From: Tipula vernalis
Taxonomy: Eukaryota; Arthropoda; Insecta; Diptera; Tipulidae
Direction: 5' to 3'
Assembly: GCA_958295665.1 (NCBI GenBank)
Contig: OY282560.1
Location: 39,722,590 to 39,786,589, forward strand
DNA length: 64,000 nucleotides
The position numbers were made by a program, and so were the translations under genes. Of this stretch, positions 1 to 10,074 are shown piece after piece. The number at the start of each line of letters is the position of its first letter. Position 1 is the stretch's first letter. The notes below the pieces were generated by a model. The model was given only the letters and a program-made list of their open reading frames with translations. It made no database searches and had not been told where the DNA came from.

Positions 1-330
1 TTTTGGTGGGTTATAGATGGTACCGACTAAGATTTTACGACCATTAATAAAAATATTGACAAATAAAAACTCTAAATCCGATACTAACAATTCTGAAATG
101 GAAGAAGGTATAGTAACTAATCTAGCCTTAATGTGATCTCCTACAAACATACATAAACCACCATAATTAAGGGGAGGTACCGCTCTATCTTTCCTAAATA
201 TATTATAACCTTTGATGGCCAAAGCTAAATTACGGATATTCGGATTTAAAAATGTCTCAGAGAAACAAAGAATGTCCACGGAAGCACCATTCCAAAATTC
301 ATTTTTCCTAATTTCCCATCAAATTACCAG
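1..330 (-). pseudogene. LINE ORF2 apurinic endonuclease fragment, runs off the window
   Basis: Read on the minus strand, positions 300 down to 1 give an uninterrupted frame typical of the endonuclease domain that nicks the target for non-LTR retrotransposons of the Jockey/CR1 group. Visible motifs are the catalytic-Glu strand (DILCFSETFLNP), a glycine-rich GGLCMFV strand, and VGTIYNPPK at the window edge. The frame is open to base 1, so the element continues to the left. The N-terminal side degrades near 330, where an in-frame stop is seen, and the 4-bp-TSD transposon starting at 394 lies just beyond. The domain call is made from motif pattern alone; the clade is a guess between Jockey and CR1. 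Confidence 0.8.
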
Positions 331-393
331 CAACTCAAACATTTTAAATGTTAAAATCTGAATTCTAAACAAATTCTTCAAACGCTGACATTG

Positions 394-410
394 CGTCACC
401 TCAATTCCAT
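394..410 (+). repeat. Left TIR of transposon copy 1
   Basis: The sequence CGTCACCTCAATTCCAT is the exact reverse complement of 8124-8140. It is preceded by the TSD ATTG. Confidence 0.8.
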
Positions 411-784
411 GTATGTTTATATTAATTCCCACTAATACTAACAGGGCCTTTCCAGTGCAATTAACAAAAATGCGCTATCTCCATTCGTTTTTAAAATTTA
501 AGCGCCAGATAATCGTATCTAACAGCCAAAGTGCGAAAATCGCGGACACATAATAGTATCAGGCATTTACAACTAAATAGCACAACGTTTTACAGAAGTT
601 TTTGCTTAATTTTTTATTTGATAGTATGTACCAAATACAATTAAATGGAAATGAGTTTTTAAGTGTTATTTTATATTAAATAATTGGAGTAATTACATTT
701 AAAATTTTTTTTAAAAATGTTCAATAAAATGGTAAAGGATTTAGTTGTGTAATACGTTATAGCAGTGTAGTCTAATCTAAATAA

Positions 785-1350
785 TTCGCTTTATTTAAGG
801 ATCACGATTGTACTTTAAGTAGTGATTTAGAATCAAACGGCGAGCCATTTGTTTTAGAATCAAATGGTTTAGACAACCCTATTATGCCGGACGGTATTAA
901 CTGTTTTTTAATTGAAATTCCGTAGTTGAAGCTTCCCAAAATGTGGTCTTACATGAAGTTGCCGAATTTGTAGTAATTGACGAACTAGTAGACAGCGTGA
1001 CAGAACAGTTTGAAAATATTGTCAATGTTAGCAGCAACAACGAACCGGATTTCACACCTCTTGTTGAAGAAACAGACGATAGTAATAATTAAGAAAATGT
1101 AATCCGAGATGAAATCATAAAAATCAACACTCGAAAGAGACTTCGAAATCTGAAAAGATGGAAAAAAAATATTCGAAAAGAAAAGTATCAAGCGAGCGAA
1201 AAACACATAAACTCTGCCGAGAAACTGGTTAGCAAGAAGGAAGTGGTAAATTAAAAGGATTGTTGGAAGGATTGTAAATTAAAGTGTAGCACTAAACTTA
1301 ATGAAAACTATTGAAACAAAATTTTTCTTAGTTATTATAAGTTAGACCAG
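785..1350 (+). pseudogene. Transposase-like gene, N-terminal part (copy 1)
   Basis: Several frames on the plus strand resemble the acidic N-terminus followed by a basic stretch (RKRLRNLKRWKKNIRKEK, about 1130-1190) that this family carries before a cysteine cluster. The cluster CWKDCKLKC lies at about 1262-1290. Stop codons and frame changes break the frame, for example after the acidic segment near 1090 and just after the cysteine cluster. The reading frame runs into the CAG at 1348-1350, where the 4.8-kb insertion begins, and resumes at 6167 in the same phase if one CAG is removed. The basic and Cys-rich region is probably DNA binding (inference). Confidence 0.6.
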
Positions 1351-1369
1351 GGGTGCTATTCTTGAAACA

Positions 1370-1387
1370 TTACGAAAATTTTCGTAA
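1370..1387. repeat. 18-bp perfect palindrome repeated near both ends
   Basis: TTACGAAAATTTTCGTAA is its own reverse complement. It recurs exactly at 5418-5435 and in near-copies around 1388-1402, 1553-1570 and 6054-6071. Clustered subterminal repeats of this sort are often transposase binding sites; that role is inferred here. Confidence 0.6.
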
Positions 1388-2184
1388 CCGAAAATTTTCG
1401 TAATGCTATTTTCGTAATAGAAATGGTGAAATCATAATTTAGTATTCTTGAAACCATTACGAATATAACGAAGAGAGGCAAAAAGAAATAATAAAATTTC
1501 GAGAGAGAAGATGAAAATGTAAGTTCTTAAAATGGTATTCTTGAAATCCGGATTACGAAAATTTTCGCAACGGAACGTTACTAAAATTTTCGGATGGTTT
1601 TTTTGTTCCTTATTGCATTTCGTAATGAAATCATTTAGATTTTTGTTTTAATTATATTCATACAAAGACGTTAATAAAACTCAATAATTTCTGTTGATGG
1701 TTAAAAATAATATGTATTTACATTTCGCTAAATATTTATTATTTTATTACCACAAAAAAAAGGCTACCTATTTGTTTGTGGTATGTTTATTATTTTCTTA
1801 AAAATAAGGGTAATAGCTACAATACTAATTGAAAATTTGGGATGTATTTTTAAATGTCGCGTGTTGTAATTAGAATTGGATTGATATACCGTCACAGGCG
1901 GCTAATACTAATGGTACGTAAAGTCATACCATCATACCATCATACCATAATAGTATCGTACGACAGTACGATCTAAAATCATATCGCCATAGAATCAAAG
2001 GACAATGCCACTACAAAAATAGCCGTGACATCAGTCTAAACAGTCAAATCCCCAGGCAAATAAAGATTTTTATTTTCCTATGAAACATAAACAAAATCAT
2101 ATTGGAATTATTTTGTATTGTCTTTATTTTCAATTTAAATGAACATTTTTATTGATAAATATAAACAATTTTAAATTAAATGTA

Positions 2185-2533
2185 TCGAATTGCAGCTTGT
2201 CCACAATTTTAATTAAAATTAATAAAATGTTAATTCACAATTTTGCGTTTTAGTAAATTGATTTTTATTCTCAAACATCGTCAGCCTCCGTGCTTTTTTT
2301 TTAAATTTCATTTCGTAGATTACTAGATTAGTTTTATTACTTTACCAATGCTACTACATAAACAGCCATGATTTATTTTAAAACTAATCTAGTAATCTAC
2401 GAAAAGAAATTTAAAAAAAACACGAAGCCTAACGATTTCCCTAAATTTCTCTAAAAATCAATTTACTAAAATGAAAAATTGTTAATTAAAATTTTATTAA
2501 TTTCAATTAAAATTTTGTACAAGCTGCAAGATA
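2185..2533. mobile_element. Palindromic MITE inserted in the left arm, TA TSD
   Basis: The two halves are inverted copies: GCAGCTTGT near 2193 pairs with ACAAGCTGC near 2518, and further pairing runs to a short loop near 2350. The right arm of the host element has no such insert: there the flanking sequence runs straight on at about 4610-4630. TA is found on both sides (2183-2184 and 2534-2535). It is non-coding and would extrude a long hairpin. Confidence 0.65.
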
Positions 2534-3059
2534 TACAATGTGTTTGGTCGTCAAGTGACCGCCCGGAAAATTCTGAATATTTAAGTAAAATTATCGCAAA
2601 AAATCCTTTAAGGTGGGTGTCTCATTTTCCAGTTATCGGCTCGATTATAATTCTGTTAGCGGTTTTTGAAAAGATGAAGTTTATGAGTCACTTTATTTGA
2701 TAGTTTGCGCACTTAGCTAGGTTTTTTTAAAGAATGTAAACAATTACGGGAAAATAAAATTTTTTTTACTTAAGAAAACCTCTACTTTTTAAAAAACTGA
2801 ACTGTAAACCGTGAAAATGTCCCATTAACTTAACTGTTTTAATTATTATTATTAATCTACAGCATAATATCTACAAATTGACAAAACTTTATTACTAGCT
2901 AACTCTTAAAAATACCGCGCAAAAGTCACCTAGAGAAAGTAGGGAAATTAAACAAAAAAGTTATTTAAATTAAAGTCAAAGAAATAAAATAATACTATTT
3001 TATTAATAATCAATAAAAACAATTTTTATTACAAATTATTAAACATTTTTAATTAAATG

Positions 3060-4070
3060 ACATGTTCGAAATGCTCTCCACTCTCTTGTAAACAAACAAG
3101 GGCTCTTCTGAGCACACTAGTTGTTGTCCAACGCAATTGTTAAGGGTTGCCTCTTGTTTCTGCTGCAGCAGCGAAAATTCTTGCTGTCAGAAATAAAAAT
3201 CTAGGGGCGTAAGATCAGGGGACTTTGGCGGCCAGGCTACAGGACCTCCTCTACCGATCCACCGTGGATTATTTTCATTCAAATTATCACGTATTATCTT
3301 TGCAAAATGTGCTGGAGCTCCATCTAATTGCAGCTGCATTCGCCTTCTCCTCAACAATGGCACTTTTTCCATGACAACGTGATTCCTGAAAATTCTAATA
3401 ATACATGTTGATCAAGCCTGTTGATTACCACGTAAGGTCCGATAAGTTAATCGTGGATCATTCCCGCCCATTCATTTATAGCAAATTGGCTCTGGAAAGC
3501 TGTCTCCCTTACGACGTTTGGGTTTTCGACGGCGCAAACATGGAGGTTTCTATAATTTGTTATACCCGCCCTGGTGAAAGTAGCTTTATCTGTCTACAAT
3601 ATTCTCCTTATAAAATTGACATCACTTCTTTGCTGTGAAATTATCCAGTTACAAAAAACTGATCTGGCACGATGGTCCACATTTCCTAGATATTGAGCAC
3701 GACGAAAGTGATAAGGATTAAGGCCTTCTTGACCTCGATATGCCTAATCTAATAGACAGGCGGCTGATACTTGTCGTAGGTTCAGCGCGTATTAATCGTA
3801 ATAAATCCTCTTCCAACGTGTACGTTAATATTCACGCTGGACTCGTGTTGTTGTTGGAATAATCCTTGTTTGGGAAAACGTCGATGTATTGCAATGAATG
3901 TCCTATACCCAAGTACTGGCCTGTTGGATATCGACGCTTGTATTTTTCGACAGCAACGCGTGCATTTCCATTAGAGAACAGGTTTACAAAATGCATATTG
4001 GCTACCTGAGAAGGTGGTGGATCACGCAAATGTGTCATTGTAATGATTAAGCGTTTACTTAACACAAACT
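3060..4070 (-). pseudogene. Decayed Tc1/mariner-superfamily transposase
   Basis: On the minus strand three blocks are recognisable in order. The N-terminus (about 4065-3930) has MHFVNLFSNGNARVAVE. A middle block (about 3600-3440) has the first catalytic region TDKATFTRAGI. A C-terminal block (3372-3190) has LDGAPAHF, WIGRGGPVAWPP and SPDLTPLDFYF, carrying the second and third catalytic Asp. The blocks are in different frames with stops between them. The protein is of the same subfamily as the better preserved gene at 50212-51281. It lies at the centre of the fold-back element 1351-6163. Confidence 0.7.
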
Positions 4071-6163
4071 GTCCTTTTAATTTTCACACAAACTTAAAAT
4101 TGTTTAAACACAAAACACTGAGAGTACATGTGTGAAAGTGTCACACGATTGGTTAGCGAACAACTGAACTATTTAATATTACTTACCAATTTGAGTTTTC
4201 GATCATTTAAAAGATTTGGTTAGATAACATCACTATACCTAAACGGCTACAAACGCCATTTTTTCGACAAATTGGTGTTCGAATATTTTATGAGCTAGGT
4301 AGTAACAATGTTTTAATAATTATAAATAAAATAACCATGCCATGGGACGTTTTTTCGACTTACAGTTCATTTTTTTTTAAAAGTAGAGGTTTTTTTAAAT
4401 AAAAAAATCGTTTAAGTAAAAAAATGTGATTTTCCCATAATTTGTTACATTCTTTACAAAAACCTGGCTTAGTGTGCAAATTAACCAATAAAGTGACTCA
4501 AAAGCTTTAAAAAACCGCAAACAGAATTAAAATCGAGCCCATAACTTGGGAGATATGATGAAAAATGTGAAAAGCTATCACCAACACACAAGGGGTCACT
4601 TGCCGACGAAACAGATTGTATTTAATTTAAAATTATTTCTATTTATCAATAAATATTTTCATTTAAATTGAAAATAAAGGCAACACAAAATCCCATATGA
4701 TTGTGTTTACGTTCCATTGGAAAATAAAAATCTTTATTGCCTTAACACCACTACAAGTTTTTTTTTTCATGGCTTTTTATGTAGTGGCATTGCATAGGAT
4801 CATATCGTCGTACTACCATACCATCAAACCATCATGCCATCATACACGACATAACATTATATCATCGTTCAATCGTACCATCATACAATCATATGTACCG
4901 CCGTACCATAAAAACAGATTTTTGGAAAAAAAAATTCTAAATCGGATAAGCGATTCTCGAGATATCATGGGTACAGACATCCAGACGTCCAGAAAGACGG
5001 ACAGACATTTTTTTTTTTCTTTTTCGGACTCAAGGATTTTCAAAACGTCGAGATAAATGATTTTGGATCAAACAAATTTTTGGCCATTTTTGACAAGATT
5101 TCAATACATTGGTCTTTTTAGACCGAAGTAATTTCCCCTTTAAACGAAAAAGTAGCATACACAATCATTTTTAATATATTTAATTTAATATTAAATAAAT
5201 AAGCCATTATTGACAAAAATTCACAACAATTTATAATTTTAAGTAAAGAAAGCGTCCGCTTCGCTTAATATTCTCAGTTATACTAAACTAAACTAACATT
5301 TTTAATCATCTCTTTCGAAATCTTCTTAGTTTTTTATTCCTCTCTTCGTAATTTTCGTAATGGCTTCAAGAATGCTAATTTATGATTTCACCATTACGAT
5401 TACGAAAATATTGTGCATTACGAAAATTTTCGTAATGTTTGAAGACAGGGCATTTAAAATGATAAAACAAAATTGTTCCAAATGAACTAATGAATGATAA
5501 AAATCACACTTTAAATTACACATTGCATTAATTAATTTCCAATCATTACAATTTTAACAAATAAATATAAAAGTTAAATAGGCAATATAGCTTTAAATAA
5601 CATATTTTTGTTGTATTGAATCACATATTCCATTTTTGTCCGCTATAGCCAATTGTCAATTACGAAAAAATCTCATACCCTTACACGTATTGTTTAAAAT
5701 TAGAAAGTGGTCAAGCATTTAAAAAAATATCCCAAGATTTAGGTTTACGACATGTAAATACAAAAATTTAGAAGAAAATATGGTTTTGTTCTAGTTAGGT
5801 AGTAAACAAAACCGAATGCATAGTTATGTACATCGTTATCTCGAAATAAATAATACATATTTTTAAGAACACGTGAAACAAAGAAAAAAAGGTACGATTT
5901 TGTTTTCACTTTTTTATAAAATATTGAGAATAGAAAATATTGAGTTTTATGAACATCCTTATCAATATAATTAACACAAAAATCCAAATGATTTCATTAC
6001 GAAATGCAATGGGAAACGAAAAAACCATTACAAAAATTTTAGTAACGTTCCGTTGCGAAAATTTTCGTAATTCGATTTCAAGAATACGATTTTAGGGTTT
6101 TCGTAATACTTTGACACTAACTCGCAATACGAAAGTTTTCGTAATGTTTCAAGAATAGCACCC

Positions 6164-7722
6164 CAGGACCGAAAGTATGATTTTTTAATCAAATATACTA
6201 GAAAATCGGAAATAGCCAGAAAAACCAAAATACAAAAAACTAAACGGCAATATACTTTCAAATATTTTTTTAAAGTTAAGGACCAATTTATTCAAGTATG
6301 TAAGGAATATTTTCTCGATACGCTTTTTATCAGCCAAACTCCAATTTACACGGCATATTCAGAGAAAAAATTAATAGTGGAATCACATTATCGCCGATCT
6401 TTAACGAGCAAGCAATATTTGGATTCAAACCTGAATATTAGTAAAATGTACGATTTATATAAAATTATATGTGAAGAGGAGAATATAACTACACAGAAAC
6501 CCAGCTATTATCGAAACATTTTCTGTAATAAATTTTATTTTGATTTTCACAAACCAGTGAAATTTACACTGTTGCAAAGAGCAATAATAAATTAACCACA
6601 GAAATACAATCTACTCTAGACCAACACAACAATATTAAGCAGCTTATGTACGAAACTAGGACGTTGGACAAAGCAATGAACATTCCAATTTTATGTTTTG
6701 ATTTACAAAATGTGTTAACAGGCATATTATTTATCTAAGTTAAATATGTATAACCTAACAGCTCATCTTTCGTCCACACGGCAAGTTTACTGTTGTATTT
6801 GGACGGAATGTACTGGAGGAAGGTCAGGTAATGACATCGCATCAGCATTTTATCAAATTCTTCAAAGGGTTTTTGAAACATCATCGTTTACTCGTCTTGT
6901 AACCTAGAGTGATTCTTGCGTGCCGCAAACTAAAAACTCGTACATTGCGGCCGCAATCCTTTACTTTATAAATTCGCATCCTGAAATTGAAGAAATTACG
7001 ATGAAATATTCTGTGCCTGGACACAGTGCCATTCAAGAAGTTGACAACATCCATTCTCAAATTGAAAAAGTTTTCAGAAAATCGCAATCGGATTTGCTAA
7101 ATCGAAAAAGACCTTTCTCGATAATCCAGATGAAACCGCGGAGATTTCAAAGACTTCGCTGAATTTTCAAAAGCAAATTATAATTTCAAGATGTACCGTT
7201 TAGTAAACTCAAAATGATTTGGTTTACATGAGAAACATATACAATTCAGTATAGCAACGATTACGATCTTTTGAATTTAACCAGAATGAACGTTCAAAAA
7301 AATGTTTGGAGGACAAACACTATAACTGCGACTCATGAATTATCTTAAGTAAAGATAAGTTAACCCCAAAAAAGCTCATGATTTGCAGCAAATGTTTAAT
7401 TTTATGAGTGAAGAAGATAAAGCTTTTTACCGTGTAATATTAAAGCTTTGGCAAGAATATTTTTAAGAAGTTAATTAATATAAGTATTTAAGTTAATCAT
7501 ATTTTTGTTTTTTCAGATAAACCACAGAGAGATGATTTATGTGAAGACGCTTTAGAAAATGAGCCAACAAACAATATTGCAATGTCCACAGTTACATCAA
7601 ATACTATTCAATCAACAAAGTTAGCATCTCCACGGAATTCAACAAGAGGGGCCAAGAGAAATTCTCAATTTCAAGCAGCGAAGGGCAGAAAAATTAGGAA
7701 AATAGTGCCTAAAACCGCTTAA
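6164..7722 (+). pseudogene. Transposase-like gene, central and C-terminal parts (copy 1)
   Basis: An open frame at 6175-6594 carries blocks shared with copy 2 (QVCKEYFLDTLFIS; SHYRRSL; LNISKMYDLY). A broken stretch at 6700-7160 carries WTECTGGRSGNDIASAFYQI, then an in-frame stop (6905-6907) directly before SDSCVPQTKNSY, then VPGHSAIQEVDNIHSQIEK. These are the core of this family, probably a DDE-like nuclease domain (inference). The C-terminal end is split by an intron: a TTTTTTCAG acceptor ends at 7516 and a clean last exon 7517-7722 encodes a basic tail (KGRKIRKIVPKTA) and stop. Multiple stops and frameshifts make it non-functional. Confidence 0.75.
7517..7722 (+). other. Intact terminal exon of copy 1 with basic tail
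   Basis: It follows a pyrimidine-rich tract and CAG acceptor at 7514-7516. It stays open for 68 codons to TAA at 7720-7722. The last residues are rich in Lys and Arg and could be a nuclear localisation signal. Confidence 0.5.
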
Positions 7723-8123
7723 TCAAAATTCCTATTAAAAATCGTTGTAATGATTTACTTTTTAATTTTTATTTTATTGTACCTTGTTTTGTGATATACA
7801 ATGTGAAATCATCTTGTGAAATAAGATTTAATTTTTTTTACCAATAATTTTCTGTATAGTAGTAACTACGCACATACAATTTCCTTACCTAAAAAATTAC
7901 ACGTTTTTAGAGCCATATAATAGTAGTCATAATTTCAAATAATTTTTTTTTTTAAATTTAACAGTTTTTTAAACTATTTTTTGTTTGAAAATAGCAATTC
8001 CATTTTAATTAAATTTAGTTTCATCGGTGTTTTTGATTTTCAGAAAAATTAAAGTAATAAAATCACTCTTCGAACTTTCAAACTGTGTTTTCTCGATTTT
8101 TTCCCATGTGCAGTTACTACATT

Positions 8124-8140
8124 ATGGAATTGAGGTGACG
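8124..8140 (-). repeat. Right TIR of transposon copy 1
   Basis: This is the exact reverse complement of 394-410, followed by TSD ATTG at 8141-8144. Confidence 0.8.
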
Positions 8141-8144
8141 ATTG

Positions 8145-9513
8145 ACTGTCTTTAAAAAAATTAACGTTAAACAGATAATTGGCTTACATCTTTTTTCTAA
8201 TTGGCTTACATCTTAATATTGTAAAATCCAATTACATATCTGATTGCTGCTATGACAAAAATTCCATAAGATGTGAGTAAATAATATGAAATTCTTAAAA
8301 ATCCACACAACAAACAAATTTAGGAAGGTGAGAAATTACCAAAAATAATTTTGTTTGTGAAGCGAGTAAAAAAATACAGTTATATTGTGATTTTGCTGTA
8401 ATTTTCATTTATGTTTTGTTGCTGTTCATAAGACGTCTTAGTATTTTACATATGTACTCGTAGTCTTTGCTTAAATTTTAAAATCTAATTTCAGTTTTTT
8501 AATTGATCCCATTAAGTTTTAGGAACTTTAGCTGTAAGCTGTACAAAACTAAGTATTTTATAAAAATTATTTATCGAAATCAATTTGAGCTTTTCTAAAA
8601 TTTTAAATAAAACTTTCGCAATTTTTCTAATTTTTAGAATTACAAGTGCTTTTTGCTAAACATAAAAACTCCTTGCAAAAGTCTTTCGAAATTTAATTCC
8701 AATTTGTGAATGTTGGTTCTATTTTTTATTAATAATTATTTAAATAACATAATTTTAATGCCGAAGTAAAGATCTCTGAAATAAAAAATTTCAAAATAAA
8801 GCGGCCCTAAAGCGGTCATCTCTAAATTATTCGGGATGGCTTTGATATGTTCCTGAAAGTCTGGATACTGGAAGACTGAAGGTGGATAAAAACTGTTTCA
8901 AACAAAAGTTGCTTCCTTTTTATTTAGAAACACAAAGGTACCCTTGACAGAACATATCAAGGTCATCAAAGAAAACTTTGCAAGATAAACCAAAAAAGAA
9001 TGTTTTTTGTTTTTTTCCTATCATCGAAGGGACTGTAGTTAAATTGTTATAAACAGAAATATTTTTGAAAAATCAAGTTCAGGAACTTAGAGCAAAATTC
9101 ATCAATTTGCCTTCTATTGGTTCTTGATTAGCCGACGTATCTGCGATCCTCTAGTTTCATATACAATACCAGGAATTTGCAAATTAATTTTTTATAATCA
9201 AATTGATTCTGATGTGGAAACATCAAACAGCTTTTATTCCTAAAATGTACAATTTTAGTGTGTAAAGTAACTATTCTATTTATGGACAGTGGAAATCAAT
9301 TACTACTGGCACTACTACTCTATGCATAAATACCAATAGTGAACTTATTAACGCAAATGTTGATTCTTGAAAATAACTTCTTAATAAATTATAAAAATTC
9401 TCCCCTACCAAAGTGCAAAATAAAAAAAAATAAAAATAAATCAGACAGATAGTTAGGTTTTTATCAAAAAACAAGGTTATCTGTGAAAGTTTATTTCTAC
9501 ATCATCAGAAATA
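8145..9513. other. AT-rich stretch without a recognisable gene
   Basis: I see no coding block or element end here. The only local structure is a short direct repeat, TAATTGGCTTACATCTT, at about 8177 and 8199. Confidence 0.5.
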
Positions 9514-9659
9514 ATATCTGTGGCAACATAACATAACCACTTAAGTCGAGATAAGTGGTTTTGTTGAACTCTATTCCAACCGATAGTATTTCCCGTTATT
9601 TCTTTCCTCTCAATTTTTTTTTCAAAATCGGACTATTTTTGACCAAATTATGTATCTTA

Positions 9660-10067
9660 AGGTGGATTTATATTATCAGTTCCTTTCAGTTCCTACTCGT
9701 ATCGTGTCAGACATCATCAATTTATACTATCCGTACCTTTCAATTCAGGCATTTTCTTCGTATGATTATCATATATATTGATATCTTTGGGTTACATATA
9801 GAATAAAGATAACACACAAAAATACAAAAATGTTTTAGTAGCAATTTACAGTTTTTGTTTGTTTCGCTATTCTTTCGTATTTTTTCGCCTTCAGATATCA
9901 TACAAAACATTCTTTTCAACAATATGTGTCTGTGTCGGTACGAGTAGGAACGGAAAGGAAAGGATAATATAAATACTCATATTCGTAGAAAGTACATGTA
10001 ATAATGTTTTTTTTGTCTGACACGATACGAGTAGGAACTGAAAGGAACTGATAATAAAAATCGACCT
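9660..10067. mobile_element. 408-bp PIF/Harbinger-type MITE, TSD TTA
   Basis: The inverted ends match over about 53 bp (AGGTGGATTTATATTATCAG at 9660 and its near-complement ending at 10067, including GTTCCTTTCAGTTCCTACTC). TTA flanks both sides (9657-9659 and 10068-10070). A second inner pair (GTACCTTTC near 9731, GAACGGAAAGGA near 9948) makes most of it self-complementary. It has no coding capacity and lies in the 5' part of transposon copy 2. Confidence 0.75.
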
Positions 10068-10074
10068 TTAGGCC

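Larger units (their letters stand above)
1351..6163. mobile_element. PIF/Harbinger-like composite element with long inverted arms, TSD CAG
   Basis: The ends are inverted: GGGTGCTATTCTTGAAAC begins at 1351 and its complement ends at 6163. CAG flanks both sides (1348-1350 and 6164-6166). Inverted similarity continues far inward in patches (for example 1525-1900 against 5640-6085, 2041-2180 against 4610-4740, 2535-2800 against 4370-4620), so the whole unit folds back on itself. The first 120 bp of the left arm also match 5335-5453 in inverted orientation, so the right arm is rearranged rather than a simple mirror. A 3-bp TSD and GGG-starting TIR fit PIF/Harbinger, but the only coding remnant inside is of Tc1/mariner type, so the element may be a mosaic. 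Confidence 0.7.
394..8140 (+). mobile_element. TIR DNA transposon with 4-bp TSD, copy 1 (possibly Sola-like)
   Basis: A perfect 17-bp inverted pair (394-410 and 8124-8140) is flanked by ATTG on both sides (390-393 and 8141-8144), marking a complete insertion. Inside is a decayed transposase-like gene on the plus strand, split by the 1351-6163 insertion. Without that insert and its 3-bp TSD the element is about 2.9 kb. The encoded protein matches copy 2 (9518-12539) in several conserved blocks. Assignment to the Sola superfamily is inference from the 4-bp TSD; the encoded family, with its SDxCxxQxKN signature, is one I know mainly as uncharacterised insect proteins. Confidence 0.75.

Noticed and set aside
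4697..5056. 119-codon plus-strand frame in the right arm of the fold-back element
   Set aside because: It covers CATACCAT repeats and inverted arm sequence with no motif, and an antisense frame overlaps it.
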